The notes below the pieces were generated by a model. That model was not told where the DNA came from and did not search any database. It saw only the letters and a program-made list of their open reading frames with translations. The position numbers and the translations under genes were made by a program. Shown here piece after piece: positions 1 through 9,956 of a stretch of 64,000 nt of DNA (position 1 is its first letter; each line of letters starts with the position of its first letter). Origin of the DNA: Rhodopseudomonas_A palustris_F (GTDB lineage: Bacteria > Pseudomonadota > Alphaproteobacteria > Rhizobiales > Xanthobacteraceae); NCBI RefSeq assembly GCF_000013745.1, contig NC_007925.1, positions 3,410,001 through 3,474,000 on the forward strand, read 5' to 3'.

Positions 1-371
1 ATCCAGCGATATCGGCTGGCTTGAGATTGTGAGGCCATCGGCGCATTCCCATGTCATGTTCAGTTGTCGAAGACGATTTTTGTTTTGGGTGCACCGGCTC
101 CGATGCACGACGATGTTCGCCGACAGCCGACCGGAATTCCCAGCCGGCGACGGATCTCACAACTCACCGTTGATTTCGCATGTGCGAGAGCAGTTAGTTT
201 GTCTGCTCTACGACGTGACGGCCTCAACGGAGAGAATAGTCATGGATGACGTGACGAAGAAAAAGCGAATAATTCAGCTGTCTCAGGATCTCAAAAAGCG
301 ATGATTACTCGCGTCCCGCGATCTGCACTCTCGCAACCATCGCAGACGACATCACCGAGCCAGGCGAACGA
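1..371. other. Non-coding or undetermined left edge
   Basis: No convincing gene. The stretch is somewhat less GC-rich than its neighbours. An open frame on the + strand (29-304) ends in a lysine-rich stretch, MDDVTKKKRIIQLSQDLKKR, that could start at an internal ATG at 242, but I recognise no family and would not call it. The first bases may be the tail of a gene lying outside the window. Confidence 0.4.
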
Positions 372-1019
372 TCAGGCAGCGGGCTTGCCGTAGGCTCCGA
401 CGTAGCGGCCCTCGCGGATGCTCTGCAGGATTTCGGCTTCCTTGGCCTCCTGCGCACGCACCGCCTTCAACAGCTCCGCCGCGATCGCCTGCGGAAAGGC
501 CACCACGCCATCTTCATCGCCGACCACAATGTCGCCGGGCTCGATCACCAAGCCGCCCACGTTGACGGCGACGTTGATCTCGCCGGGGCCATTTTTGTAG
601 GGGCCGCGGTGAATCGCGGCCTTCGCGAAACAGGGGAAATCCGCACGCGCGAAGGCGCCGCAATCGCGGATCGCTCCGTCGATCACGTAGCCGACGGCGC
701 CGCGGGTCTGCGCGATGGTCATCATGATTTCGCCGACCAGCGCCCTGCTGATATCACCGCCGCCGTCGACCACGATCACGTCGCCGGGCCGGACCATGTC
801 GAGCGCCTTGTGGATGGCGAGGTTGTCGCCGTCGCGCGTCCGCACGGTGAGCGCGGTGCCGACCATGATGCCGGCTGCGCGGTGGAACGGGCGCAGACCA
901 ACGGCCCCCGGCAAGCGGCCGAGATTGTCACTGATAATCGCAGTGGCTGCGGTTTTGAAAGCATCGATCAAGCCGGCATCGGCTTGTACTGCATTCGGAT
1001 TACGACGATCACCAATCAT
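372..1019 (-). CDS. RraA-like aldolase/decarboxylase family protein
   Basis: A 215-residue protein of the RraA / 4-hydroxy-4-methyl-2-oxoglutarate aldolase fold. The family signature is visible: a glycine-rich turn (VVDGGGD, residues 84-89), GE at 96-97, and YVIDGAIRD ending in the Arg118-Asp119 pair that positions pyruvate or oxaloacetate and the divalent metal. These enzymes split 4-hydroxy-4-methyl- or 4-carboxy-4-hydroxy-2-oxo-acids, or decarboxylate oxaloacetate, in the cytosol. The same fold includes RraA, the RNase E inhibitor, but catalytic residues and a metabolic regulator nearby favour an enzyme. The gene lies downstream of, and on the same strand as, a LysR regulator, which may control it. 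Fold assignment is firm; substrate is not. Confidence 0.85.
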   Translation of the reverse strand: MIGDRRNPNAVQADAGLIDAFKTAATAIISDNLGRLPGAVGLRPFHRAAGIMVGTALTVRTRDGDNLAIHKALDMVRPGDVIVVDGGGDISRALVGEIMMTIAQTRGAVGYVIDGAIRDCGAFARADFPCFAKAAIHRGPYKNGPGEINVAVNVGGLVIEPGDIVVGDEDGVVAFPQAIAAELLKAVRAQEAKEAEILQSIREGRYVGAYGKPAA

Positions 1020-1250
1020 TAAATACTCTCCCGACGACTTGATGTCTTCTGGGTCAGGAGTAGCGATCGCGGGCCCGGAAGAAAAACGATATTAATTCAT
1101 CAAGTTTCATTCTCTCCACGCATGGAGGAAAGATGCGCGCGCATCGGCTGGCGATGTATCAGTTGTCGGGGCGATCCCCCTCATCGGTCGAGACCGAGCG
1201 GTCGTCGACGCTGCGCGCCGCCGCGTGGCGGCCGGTCGCGGAGCGATGCG

Positions 1251-2153
1251 TTAGGCCTGAAATTGCACGGAGAAATCGCAGACTTCTTTGGCGATCTCCA
1301 CGACTTTGGCGATGAACATCGACGGGCGATCGTTGCGATACATCGCCGAGTAAGGCACCAGCGGCAGCGCGGGTTTCGTCGGTACCGCGACCAACTTGCC
1401 TTCCGCCACCATGGTTCGGAAACATTGCCGCGGCAGATATCCAATCCCCAGCCCGGCCACCGCCAACGCCAGCACGGTCGTCAGATTGTCGCTGGACAGC
1501 ACCCGCGGAAACACCACCCCTTGCGATTTCAGCCATTTGTTGACGAACAGGCCCGAGCCAGAACGACGGCCCTGAATCAGCACCGGATAGGTCGCGAGCT
1601 CCTCCAGCGTCAGGGCGCGGCGGGACTTGATCAGGCCGGGCCGCGCGAACCAGACGTTGGCGACCTCAGCCAAGCGGTCGGAGGTGATCTCCGGATCGAC
1701 GAAGCATTCCGGGATCACGATCAGGTCGAGTTCATCCTCCTGCAACCGCGCGTAAAGATCGCGGCTGGTGTCGACGTCCGGCTCGATATCCAGCGTCGGA
1801 AACGTCTCGCGCAGCACGGAAATCAGCCGCGGCAGCCAAGTCAGCGCGGACAGTTCGGTAATTCCGAGCCGCAGGCGACGCGCCGGCATGGTGCCGGCGT
1901 CCTTCAGCGCCATGATGCGATCCTGCAGGTTGAGCATGTCCTGGCTGAGCGCCAGCAGATGCTCGCCCTGCTCGGTCAACCGCGCGCCGCGTTGGCTGCG
2001 GTCGAAGATCGGCACCGCGACCGCGGCCTCCAGCTCCATGATCCGCTTCGATACGGCGGACTGGCTGGTGTGCAGCCGATTGGCGGCGCGATCGAAGGTG
2101 CCGAGCTGCACCACCCAGTGGAGCGCTTCGATCTGCTTGAGTGTGATGGCCAT
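1251..2153 (-). CDS. LysR-family transcriptional regulator
   Basis: About 300 residues. The N-terminal winged helix-turn-helix is typical of LysR: MAITLKQIEALHWVVQLGTF, then a recognition helix with SQSAVSKRI followed by LE and FDR. The rest is the periplasmic-binding-protein-like effector domain. I chose the ATG at 2153 rather than an in-frame start 39 bases upstream because LysR proteins begin a few residues before LKQ(I/L). The gene sits upstream of the RraA-like gene with 231 bases between, so it is a candidate local regulator of that pathway. Ligand unknown. Confidence 0.9.
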   Translation of the reverse strand: MAITLKQIEALHWVVQLGTFDRAANRLHTSQSAVSKRIMELEAAVAVPIFDRSQRGARLTEQGEHLLALSQDMLNLQDRIMALKDAGTMPARRLRLGITELSALTWLPRLISVLRETFPTLDIEPDVDTSRDLYARLQEDELDLIVIPECFVDPEITSDRLAEVANVWFARPGLIKSRRALTLEELATYPVLIQGRRSGSGLFVNKWLKSQGVVFPRVLSSDNLTTVLALAVAGLGIGYLPRQCFRTMVAEGKLVAVPTKPALPLVPYSAMYRNDRPSMFIAKVVEIAKEVCDFSVQFQA

Positions 2154-2787
2154 GACGATCTCCGGGGGGCGACGCTGGAGCGGTCCATACATTCTGCCGA
2201 GAGATCAATCAATGCTGGTCATTATCCCTTTTTTTCGGGACGGCCGCAGCGGCTGAGCCGACAGCAACCCGCTCCACTGCCACCAGGCGGCGCGGTTGCA
2301 GCGCATCGCGCGGCGCCGCGGCGGTTGCATGGGTGCGGTTCGGCGGGTCGCTGGGGATAACTAATAAGACCTTCGTACATATGACCGTCGTACAAAGGTC
2401 GTGCGCCAAGGTCTTCGCCTAGCATTCCCGGCACCAGATCGACTGTGATGATCCTGGCAGGTCGTCAGTACGCATCGCTGTCGTTGAATGGCAGTCCCAA
2501 GCCATTCTCCCCCTCTCGTTGAGGACTCGGCGTCTGCCCCTCGGCTAAAGTTGGCGCATCAATACTGCGGAGCCGGCATGCGCGAATGCTCGGCAATAGC
2601 ATCCCCTTGGGGCGGCGGGACCGATGAGTCAAAGCGCGCGACGTCATAGCATCGCCACCGCACCATCCTTGCGGAATCGCGGCACACGCGTGCATTCTTT
2701 GGTTTCATTACTTATAAGTAGAGACACTGGCTTGCGATCAAGCCCTCAATATTGGAAGTAAGTGCATATTCGTTTGGCGGGCTCGGA
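2154..2787. other. Long intergenic region between LysR (-) and giant helicase (+)
   Basis: About 630 bases with no supported gene, between divergently oriented genes, so it should carry both promoters. It holds a 33-bp imperfect palindrome (2368-2400, listed separately). Short open frames exist on both strands, but they have no recognisable features and no good ribosome binding site. Confidence 0.5.
2368..2400. promoter_or_regulatory. Imperfect palindrome, candidate operator
   Basis: GACCTTCGTAC and GTACAAAGGTC are inverted repeats (10 of 11 positions pair) separated by 11 bases. The site lies about 215 bases upstream of the LysR start and about 390 bases upstream of the giant helicase start. 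The dyad is seen in the sequence; that a protein binds it is inference. Confidence 0.35.
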
Positions 2788-5700
2788 ATGAACAACATTG
2801 AGAACGATAGCACCGAAGAAAATGCTGCGTCGATGGCTGGCGGGGGACCAAGTGATCCGTGTGTCGATCTCGCAGTTGATATCGCCGCCACCCTCACGTT
2901 TGCTTCGCACCAAAATTCGATCCCGGTTATTCGATCGATCCGGATCGAGAATCCAACCGACGACGGAATCCAGAACGTCCGGCTCGAATTGACGGCGAGC
3001 CCAGCCTTCGTGCGGACAAAGACCTGGACCATAGACCGCGTCGGCGCCCAAAACGGCGTCACTTTGTCCGATCGGCGCGTGGATCTCGATGCCGCCTACC
3101 TTGCCGGTCTCGACGAGGCCGAGCGCGGCGACATCACTTTACGACTGATGCAAGGCACCGCCGTGCTCGCCGAGACGATCATCCCGGTCCGGCTGCTGGC
3201 CCGGGACGAATGGGGCGGCGTCGCCGATATGGCGCAATTGCTGCCCTCCTTCGTGATGCCGAACGATCCCGCGATCTTCCGGCTGCTGCGGTCGGCCGCC
3301 GAGCGGCTTGCGGAGCATGGCCATTCCTCGGCGCTCGACGGCTATCAGAGCAACGACCCGAATCGCGCCTACATGCTGACCGCTGCGATCTATTCGGCGA
3401 TCGCAGGCCTAGGACTGCATTACGCGCAGCCACCGGCGAGCTTCGAATTGCGCGGCCAGAAGGTGCGCGGACCGAGCAAGATCGTACAGGACGGTCTCGC
3501 CACCTGTCTCGACACGACACTGCTGTTCGCCGCGGCGATCGAGGCCGCCGGCCTGAATTCCGTGGCGATTCTGTTGGACGGCCACGCTTTCGTCGGCGTC
3601 TGGCTGGTGAAGCGAACGCTGCCGCGGACGGTCGAATGCGACGTCGCTGAGATCCGCAAGGCGATCGCACCGCGCGAACTCGTGGTGTTCGAGACCACCG
3701 GCGTCACCCATCGGCCGGCGATGACGTTCGAGCAGGCGATCAAGCTCGGCGAAACCAAACTCGACGAAGGCGCTCCGCAACGTTTCGCGTCGGCCATCGA
3801 CATCGCCCGCTCGCGCTCAGGCGGCATCATGCCGCTGGCCTCGCACCAGACCGCGGATCCGGACTCTGCCGCCGATGACGACGCTCCATCGGACATCGGG
3901 CTGCCTGCCGTGCCGGATATCGCGATGCCCGCCGACGCCGTCGAGCAGAAGCCGAGCAGCCCGGCCGGTCGCATCGAGCGTTGGCGGAATCGGCTGCTCG
4001 ATCTCGGCCTGCGCAATCGGCTGCTGAATTTCTCCGACAGCAAACGCACCGTCGCCTTCGTGTGTCCTGACATCGGCTATCTGGAAGACCGGCTCGCCGA
4101 TGGTATCGCGATCAAGTTGATCTCGTTGCCCGAGCAGAATCCGTTGGGTGAGCGCGATCCCTCTTTGCATCGCGAGACCCGCGGGCAGGATCTGCACCGC
4201 GGCTTCGCCGCCGAGGCGCTGCGCCGCGATGAATTATCATCAATGCTGGAGCCGAAGGAGCTGTTCGCACGGCTCACCGCGTTGTACCGCCAGGCCAAAA
4301 GCGATATCACCGAGGGCGGCACCAACACGCTCTACCTCGCGGTCGGCGTGCTGAAGTGGAAGAAGAAGCCGACCGACGAGCGGGTCTATCGCGCGCCGTT
4401 GTTGCTGCTGCCGGTCAAGCTGGAACGCAGCGGCGCGTCGGATCGCTTCCGGCTGCGCTTTCATGAAGACGAGCCCCGGCTGAACGCGACGCTGCTGCAG
4501 TTCCTCAAGGTCGAATTCGACCTCAGTCTGCCGGATTTTCGCGATGGCCTGCCGCAGGACACGAGTGGCATCAACGTCGCACTGCTGTTCGAGCAAATGC
4601 GCCGCGCTGTGCGCGACGCGCCGGGCTTCGAGATCGCCGAGGATATCGCGCTATCGACGTTCTCCTTCGCCAAATATCTGATGTGGAAGGATCTCACCGA
4701 CCGGGTCGATTCGCTGCGTCAGAACCGCGTCGTCAGCCACCTCATCGACAATCCCGAACACGCCTTCCCGGGCGCCGCAGAAACGTTCCCGGACGAGAAC
4801 GAGATCGACCGCAACTTCTCGCCCGCCGATATCGTGATGCCGCTGCCGGCGGATTCCTCGCAGATCGCAGCCGCCCTGGCCGCGACGCAGGACCGCGACT
4901 TCGTCATCGTCGGTCCGCCCGGCACCGGCAAGAGCCAGACCATCGCCAACATGATCGCGAGCTGCCTCGCCGCCCGCAAGACCGTGCTGTTCGTCGCCGA
5001 GAAGACCGCCGCTCTCGACGTGGTCTATCGAAGGTTGCGCGAACATGGCCTCGGCGATCACTGCCTCGAACTGCATTCCAGCAAGGCCGACCGCAAGCAT
5101 TTCTTCGCCCAACTCAAGAACTCATGGGAGAAGCGCGGCGACGCCAATGCCTCGCAATGGGTCACGCTGAACGACCGGCTGCAGATCCGCCGCGACGAGT
5201 TGAACGCCTACGCCAGGGCGCTGCATCGCAAGTCGCCAAACGGGCTCACGCCCTATATCGCGATGGGCATCGCGGCCGCCGGGCACGACAGGCACGCGCC
5301 GGCGCTACGCTGGCCGTCGATCGGCGCTCATGACGCCGTCGGCTATCGCCAGTTGGACGATCTGGCCAAGCAGCTCGGCCAGACCTTTGCCGCCGTGACC
5401 ACGCGTCCGGTGCTGGCGCTGGTCCATGTCGAGGAGTGGACCGGAGCGTGGCAGGAGCAGTTGTTAAAGGCTGCGCGCAATCTCGGCCGCGCCGCTGCCC
5501 AAGCGCAAGCCGCGTTGGCGAAGCTGAGCGCGCGCTTCGGTCTTTCCGACGTCGCAGATACCAGCATCGACGGAGTCGGCTATTTCGCCGACCTGGCACG
5601 CAATGTGATCGCCACCGCCGGAGCCGACTACACCATCATCCTGCATAAGGATTTCGCGACGCTGACCCGCGCGATCGGCGAACTCGAAAATGCCATCACC

Positions 5701-8700
5701 TCCTACCGCGACGGCGAGACCGGACTGTCGCGGCGCTATCCGCCCGACGCGGTGGCGCGGATTCCGATCGATGAACTGGACCGCGATTGGCGTCAGGCGA
5801 ACGCGTCGATGTGGCCGAAATCCTGGTTCGCGGCGCGCCGGGTTCGGCGGCTGCTCGGCTCTTATGCCGGCGCCAAGGCCGCCGATCCCACCACCGATTT
5901 GCCTCGCTTGCGCGCGATGCAAGCCACCCACCACGCGATCGCCGGCAATGCGATTTCCTCGACACCTCTCGCATTTGCCGGGCTCGACACCGATTGCGAC
6001 GGGCTGCGCCGACATCTGCAAAGCGCCGAACGATTGCGGAACTCGCTGGTGCAGCTCGGCGAATTCGCCGGCGACGTGTCGCGCGTGGCAGCGAGCATTG
6101 CCGCTGGTCTGAAGGGCCAGGCCAATCAGCCGCAGATCGCCGCCGGCAAGGATTTCATCGCCCGGTATGAGGCGCTGATCGAGACCATCGCGGCGTTCGA
6201 AACCTGCGCCGGGCTGCCGCTCGGAGACCGCGCCGCCGACGATTTCCTCGGCCGCGTGTCGCAGCAGATGGACGAACTCGAACAATCGCACAACCTGTTT
6301 CGCGACTGGTCGTCATGGTGCGCGGTGCGCGCGCGCGGCATCGCGCAAGGCCTGGCGCCGTTGGTTGCCGATCTGGAAAACGACGCGGTTGCCCCCGGCG
6401 ACTCCCAGACGGCGTTTCGCCTCGGCTATGCCAGGTGGTGGCTGCCGCTTGCGATCGACGATAGCCGCGAACTGCGCAGCTTCCGCCGCTTTCAGCACGA
6501 GCACGCCATCACCGACTTCCGCGAGATCGACGACCTGGTCCGCGCACATGCGTCGCAGAAGGTGGTGAGTTCGCTGGTCCACGGCCTGCCGGCGGCCGAC
6601 GCGGTGCCGCGCAAATCGGAGCTCGGCGCGTTGCGCCACCAGATGGGGTTGCAACGTCCCAGCGCCTCGATCCGCGACATGATCAGCGCGATGCCGGAGA
6701 GCTTCGCCAAGCTGGCGCCTTGCGTGCTGATGTCGCCGTTGTCGATCGCGCAGTATTTGCCGACGCAGCAGACGCTGTTCGACGTCGTGATCTTCGACGA
6801 GGCATCGCAGATCGCGACCTGGGACGCGGTCGGCGCCATTGCGCGCGGCAGGCAGACCATCATCGTCGGCGATCCCAAGCAATTGCCGCCGACAAATTTC
6901 TTCGGTCGCAACGACGCCGATGGCGGCGACGTCCCGCAGCACGAACAAGATCTCGAGAGTATTCTTGACGAGGCGCAGGCCTCCGGGCTGCCGACGCGGC
7001 AGCTGCGCTGGCATTACCGTAGCCGTCACGAGTCGCTGATCGCGTTCTCCAACTGGTACTATTACGGCAACCACCTCATCACCTTCCCGAGTCCGGTCAC
7101 CGAAGACCAGGCGGTGTCGCTGACCTTCGTGCCGACCGGCGTCTACGGCCGCGGCAGCAGTCGCAGCAACCTCGAAGAAGCCCGCGCCATCGTCGCCGAC
7201 ATCGGTGCCCGACTTCGGTCATGGCTGGCGTTGCCGGAGCCGCAGCGGCCAACGCTCGGCGTCATCACCTTCAACCAGCCGCAGCAGGAACTGATCCTGG
7301 ATTTGCTTGATGATACAAGGCGCGGCAATCCGGCACTGGAATGGTTCTTCGCAGAAGACCGCATCGAGCCGGTGATCGTCAAGAACCTGGAAAACATCCA
7401 GGGCGACGAGCGCGACGTCATTCTATTTTCGATCACCTATTGCCGTGACGCCGCCGGTCGGCTGCCGATGACGTTCGGTGCGATCAATCAGGACGGCGGC
7501 GAACGCCGGCTCAACGTGGCGGTGACGCGGGCGCGGCGCGAGTTGAAGGTGTTCTCTGGAATCCGCGCCGACGACATCGATCTCGGACGCAGTCGTGCGA
7601 TCGGCGTGCAACATCTCAAAGCCTTCCTCGATTATGCGGTGCGCGGCGCGGTCGCGCTGCCGGCACAGGACGCCGGCTCGCAGGGCGAGATGGAGTCGCC
7701 GTTCGAGGAAGCCGTCGCGGCACAGCTCGAACGCCGCGGCTGGCAGGTCGTGCCGCAAGTCGGCGTATCCGGATTCCGCATCGACCTCGGCGTCCGCCAT
7801 CCCGACCACGCCGGGATCTATCTCGCAGGCATCGAATGTGACGGCGCGACCTATCATAGCTCGGCGACCGCGCGCGACCGCGACAAGGTGCGCGAGCAAG
7901 TGTTGTGCGGTCTCGGCTGGACGATTCTACGCGTATGGTCGACCGACTGGTGGTTCAACGCCGCGGAGGCAATCGAGCGGCTGCAGCAAGGGCTTGAGTC
8001 CGCCCTGACGGAAAGCCGCGCCAGCCGCGCGGAAACCAAGGCCGCGGACTCACCGGATCCGATTGACGAGTCCCAAATCACCGCCGCTGGAGGCTTAGAG
8101 AACGACGATTTGGCCGGATCCGACGCGCCGAAGGAAACCGAGTCGGTCGCCATAGGCATCGCGGCTTTGAACCTGCCTGAGATTCGCATTGCCTCTTTGG
8201 ATCTGCCCGTTGAAGCAACCCCAGACAGTCAAGCCAACCCAACATTCGCAATCACCGACCTTTCCTGTTTCAAGGCGGACCCCGACTGCTTCTTCGAGTT
8301 TTCCTACCGGCCAACGCTTCAAGCGATGGTCGACGCCATCATCGAGCAGGAGGCCCCGTTACGCGAAGACGTGCTGGCCCAACGCATCGCGCGCGCGCAT
8401 GGCTGGCTGCGCACCGGCGGCCGGATTCGCGCGCAGATCGATCTGCATCCGCGCAAGCTCGACCGCACCGAAGAGACCTCCGGCGTGTTTCTTTGGAAGC
8501 CGGGTACGATTTTATCCCGGGTGCCATTCCGCGCGGCACTCGGACCGGAACATCGGCGTCCCTTGTCCGATATCTGTATCGCCGAGCTCGCAGATTTCGT
8601 CATCGCACATCGGACAGCACTGCAGGAGGACGACCCACCGTTGGTCTATGCCAGGCTGCTGCAAGTCGAACGGCTAGCCGCATCCTCGCGTGAACGCCTC

Positions 8701-8739
8701 AATGAAGCGATCGCTCGGGCCGAGACGCTGGGGATCTGA
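2788..8739 (+). CDS. Giant DUF4011-type SF1 helicase with C-terminal Vsr/DUF559-like nuclease and DUF3320
   Basis: About 1,983 residues from the ATG at 2788 (an in-frame TTG at 2752 is possible). Order of parts: a beta-rich N-terminus; a transglutaminase-like segment with Cys240 (ATCLDTT) and His266 (LDGHAF); a DUF4011-type region; Walker A GPPGTGKS at 709-716; a long helical insert; Walker B DEAS at 1337-1340; GDPKQLPP from 1361; motif VI AVTRAR at 1578-1583; then a PD-(D/E)XK-type nuclease with Asp1666, Glu1683 and Asp1685 (IECDG) like Vsr/DUF559; and a short DUF3320-like tail near 1840-1890. Helicase and nuclease motifs are intact, so the gene looks functional. Proteins of this build are linked to DNA restriction or defence. 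No partner gene sits beside it, so any defence role would be single-gene. Function is inferred from architecture only. Confidence 0.88.
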   Translation: MNNIENDSTEENAASMAGGGPSDPCVDLAVDIAATLTFASHQNSIPVIRSIRIENPTDDGIQNVRLELTASPAFVRTKTWTIDRVGAQNGVTLSDRRVDLDAAYLAGLDEAERGDITLRLMQGTAVLAETIIPVRLLARDEWGGVADMAQLLPSFVMPNDPAIFRLLRSAAERLAEHGHSSALDGYQSNDPNRAYMLTAAIYSAIAGLGLHYAQPPASFELRGQKVRGPSKIVQDGLATCLDTTLLFAAAIEAAGLNSVAILLDGHAFVGVWLVKRTLPRTVECDVAEIRKAIAPRELVVFETTGVTHRPAMTFEQAIKLGETKLDEGAPQRFASAIDIARSRSGGIMPLASHQTADPDSAADDDAPSDIGLPAVPDIAMPADAVEQKPSSPAGRIERWRNRLLDLGLRNRLLNFSDSKRTVAFVCPDIGYLEDRLADGIAIKLISLPEQNPLGERDPSLHRETRGQDLHRGFAAEALRRDELSSMLEPKELFARLTALYRQAKSDITEGGTNTLYLAVGVLKWKKKPTDERVYRAPLLLLPVKLERSGASDRFRLRFHEDEPRLNATLLQFLKVEFDLSLPDFRDGLPQDTSGINVALLFEQMRRAVRDAPGFEIAEDIALSTFSFAKYLMWKDLTDRVDSLRQNRVVSHLIDNPEHAFPGAAETFPDENEIDRNFSPADIVMPLPADSSQIAAALAATQDRDFVIVGPPGTGKSQTIANMIASCLAARKTVLFVAEKTAALDVVYRRLREHGLGDHCLELHSSKADRKHFFAQLKNSWEKRGDANASQWVTLNDRLQIRRDELNAYARALHRKSPNGLTPYIAMGIAAAGHDRHAPALRWPSIGAHDAVGYRQLDDLAKQLGQTFAAVTTRPVLALVHVEEWTGAWQEQLLKAARNLGRAAAQAQAALAKLSARFGLSDVADTSIDGVGYFADLARNVIATAGADYTIILHKDFATLTRAIGELENAITSYRDGETGLSRRYPPDAVARIPIDELDRDWRQANASMWPKSWFAARRVRRLLGSYAGAKAADPTTDLPRLRAMQATHHAIAGNAISSTPLAFAGLDTDCDGLRRHLQSAERLRNSLVQLGEFAGDVSRVAASIAAGLKGQANQPQIAAGKDFIARYEALIETIAAFETCAGLPLGDRAADDFLGRVSQQMDELEQSHNLFRDWSSWCAVRARGIAQGLAPLVADLENDAVAPGDSQTAFRLGYARWWLPLAIDDSRELRSFRRFQHEHAITDFREIDDLVRAHASQKVVSSLVHGLPAADAVPRKSELGALRHQMGLQRPSASIRDMISAMPESFAKLAPCVLMSPLSIAQYLPTQQTLFDVVIFDEASQIATWDAVGAIARGRQTIIVGDPKQLPPTNFFGRNDADGGDVPQHEQDLESILDEAQASGLPTRQLRWHYRSRHESLIAFSNWYYYGNHLITFPSPVTEDQAVSLTFVPTGVYGRGSSRSNLEEARAIVADIGARLRSWLALPEPQRPTLGVITFNQPQQELILDLLDDTRRGNPALEWFFAEDRIEPVIVKNLENIQGDERDVILFSITYCRDAAGRLPMTFGAINQDGGERRLNVAVTRARRELKVFSGIRADDIDLGRSRAIGVQHLKAFLDYAVRGAVALPAQDAGSQGEMESPFEEAVAAQLERRGWQVVPQVGVSGFRIDLGVRHPDHAGIYLAGIECDGATYHSSATARDRDKVREQVLCGLGWTILRVWSTDWWFNAAEAIERLQQGLESALTESRASRAETKAADSPDPIDESQITAAGGLENDDLAGSDAPKETESVAIGIAALNLPEIRIASLDLPVEATPDSQANPTFAITDLSCFKADPDCFFEFSYRPTLQAMVDAIIEQEAPLREDVLAQRIARAHGWLRTGGRIRAQIDLHPRKLDRTEETSGVFLWKPGTILSRVPFRAALGPEHRRPLSDICIAELADFVIAHRTALQEDDPPLVYARLLQVERLAASSRERLNEAIARAETLGI

Positions 8740-8806
8740 CGTCACCACCGACGCGGTGGCGGCCGCGTCGGGAGACCGCCTGGTTCTTGGTCGAAGCTGT
8801 CTTCTG

Positions 8807-8983
8807 CTAACGATGGTCGCCCGCCGCCGGCGCTGAGCCGTCGTGCCGCACCGCGAGCCGCAGCGTGTCGCGGCATGTCGGGCAGCGGAAGTGCGGCACC
8901 TCGAAACTGGGATTGGGGTGGTCGACCTCGACGAGTTCGCGGTCGACGCCGCAGGCGCGGCACATCGGGGTTGGAATATCCAT
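8807..8983 (-). CDS. Small protein with two CxxC pairs, possible zinc ribbon
   Basis: A 58-residue protein if it starts at the ATG at 8983. It contains MCRACG near the start and RCPTC about 27 residues later, the spacing of a small zinc ribbon. The remainder is short and charged with no membrane segment. It follows the giant helicase on the opposite strand (convergent). I do not recognise a named family. A role in nucleic-acid or protein binding would be a guess. Confidence 0.55.
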   Translation of the reverse strand: MDIPTPMCRACGVDRELVEVDHPNPSFEVPHFRCPTCRDTLRLAVRHDGSAPAAGDHR

Positions 8984-9175
8984 CGTCGAACCGATTCGTT
9001 GCGGGAATCGGCGAAGCATATGTGACAACAGCTAATCGCGTTTGTAGTCCGATACCCGTTAGGTAGTATTTCTACGAGGCAGTCGGTGACAGCGTCATTC
9101 TTGCGGCAACTTGCAGCCCGGCCGCCGGTGCGACGTGGGAGGCAGCAATGCGCGGTCGATGGATGAGGACCGCTG

Positions 9176-9892
9176 TCAGGATGTCGCCATCGGCGCGTCG
9201 GCGTCGTGCGTCGTCGGCACGCCGCGAAACCCCATCGCCAGCACGTAGCGCTCCGAGGAATCTTTACGGCTCGAGGCCGGCTTGACGTGTTTGACGGTGA
9301 CGAAATCGCGTTTCAGCTGGGTCACCAGCGTGGCGTCGGCGCCGCTTTGGAACACCTTGGCGACGAAGGTGCCGCCGGGCTTCAGCACGTCGCAGGCGAA
9401 CGCCGCGGCGTCCTCGACGAGGCCGACGATACGCAGCTGATCGGTCTTGCGATGGCCGGTGGTGTTCGCCGCCATGTCGGACAGCACCACGTCGACCTTG
9501 CCGCCGATCATCGACAAGAGCTTGGCCGGCGCCTCGGCGTGGAGGAAATCCAGCTGGGCGAAATCCACCCCGACGATCTCCGGCATTTCCAACAGATCGA
9601 TCGCCACCACCTTGCCGCGGCCGTCGGCGGCGCCGACCCGCTTGGCGGCGACCTGGCTCCAGCCGCCCGGGGCGGCGCCGAGATCGACCACCGCAATGCC
9701 GGGCTTGAGGAAATGATATTTGTCGTCGATCTCGATCAGCTTGTAGGCGGCGCGCGAGCGCAAGCCGTCGCGCTTGGCCTGCGCCACGTAGGGATCGTTA
9801 AGCTGGCGTTCGAGCCAGAGCTTCGACGACAGTTTCAGCCTGCCGGCGCTCTTGACGGTGACGCGCAGGCGCCCGGTGGTGTCTTTGGCCAT
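9176..9892 (-). CDS. rlmE: 23S rRNA (uridine-2552-2'-O)-methyltransferase RlmE
   Basis: A 238-residue FtsJ/RrmJ-type SAM-dependent methyltransferase that methylates U2552 of 23S rRNA during 50S maturation. The SAM site is VDLGAAPGGWSQ (69-80). The catalytic K-D-K-E tetrad reads as Lys51 (AAYKL), Asp139 (LSDMA), Lys179 (VAKVF) and Glu214 (SSERY). It has a slightly longer N-terminus than the Escherichia coli protein, common in alphaproteobacteria. It lies 64 bases downstream of the Ppx/GppA gene on the same strand, so the two are probably co-transcribed. Confidence 0.95.
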   Translation of the reverse strand: MAKDTTGRLRVTVKSAGRLKLSSKLWLERQLNDPYVAQAKRDGLRSRAAYKLIEIDDKYHFLKPGIAVVDLGAAPGGWSQVAAKRVGAADGRGKVVAIDLLEMPEIVGVDFAQLDFLHAEAPAKLLSMIGGKVDVVLSDMAANTTGHRKTDQLRIVGLVEDAAAFACDVLKPGGTFVAKVFQSGADATLVTQLKRDFVTVKHVKPASSRKDSSERYVLAMGFRGVPTTHDADAPMATS

Positions 9893-9956
9893 TTTGTCTG
9901 TCTGTCTCGAAGGGTTTGGGGCGCAGTCTTAGCACACCCCGGCGCCATAAAAGCCC

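Noticed and set aside
29..304. Left-edge open frame of 91 codons
   Set aside because: No family resemblance and no convincing start; it could be a chance frame.
2465..2695. Minus-strand frame in the intergenic region before the giant helicase
   Set aside because: No recognisable features, Arg/Pro-rich composition typical of spurious GC-rich frames, no good start context.
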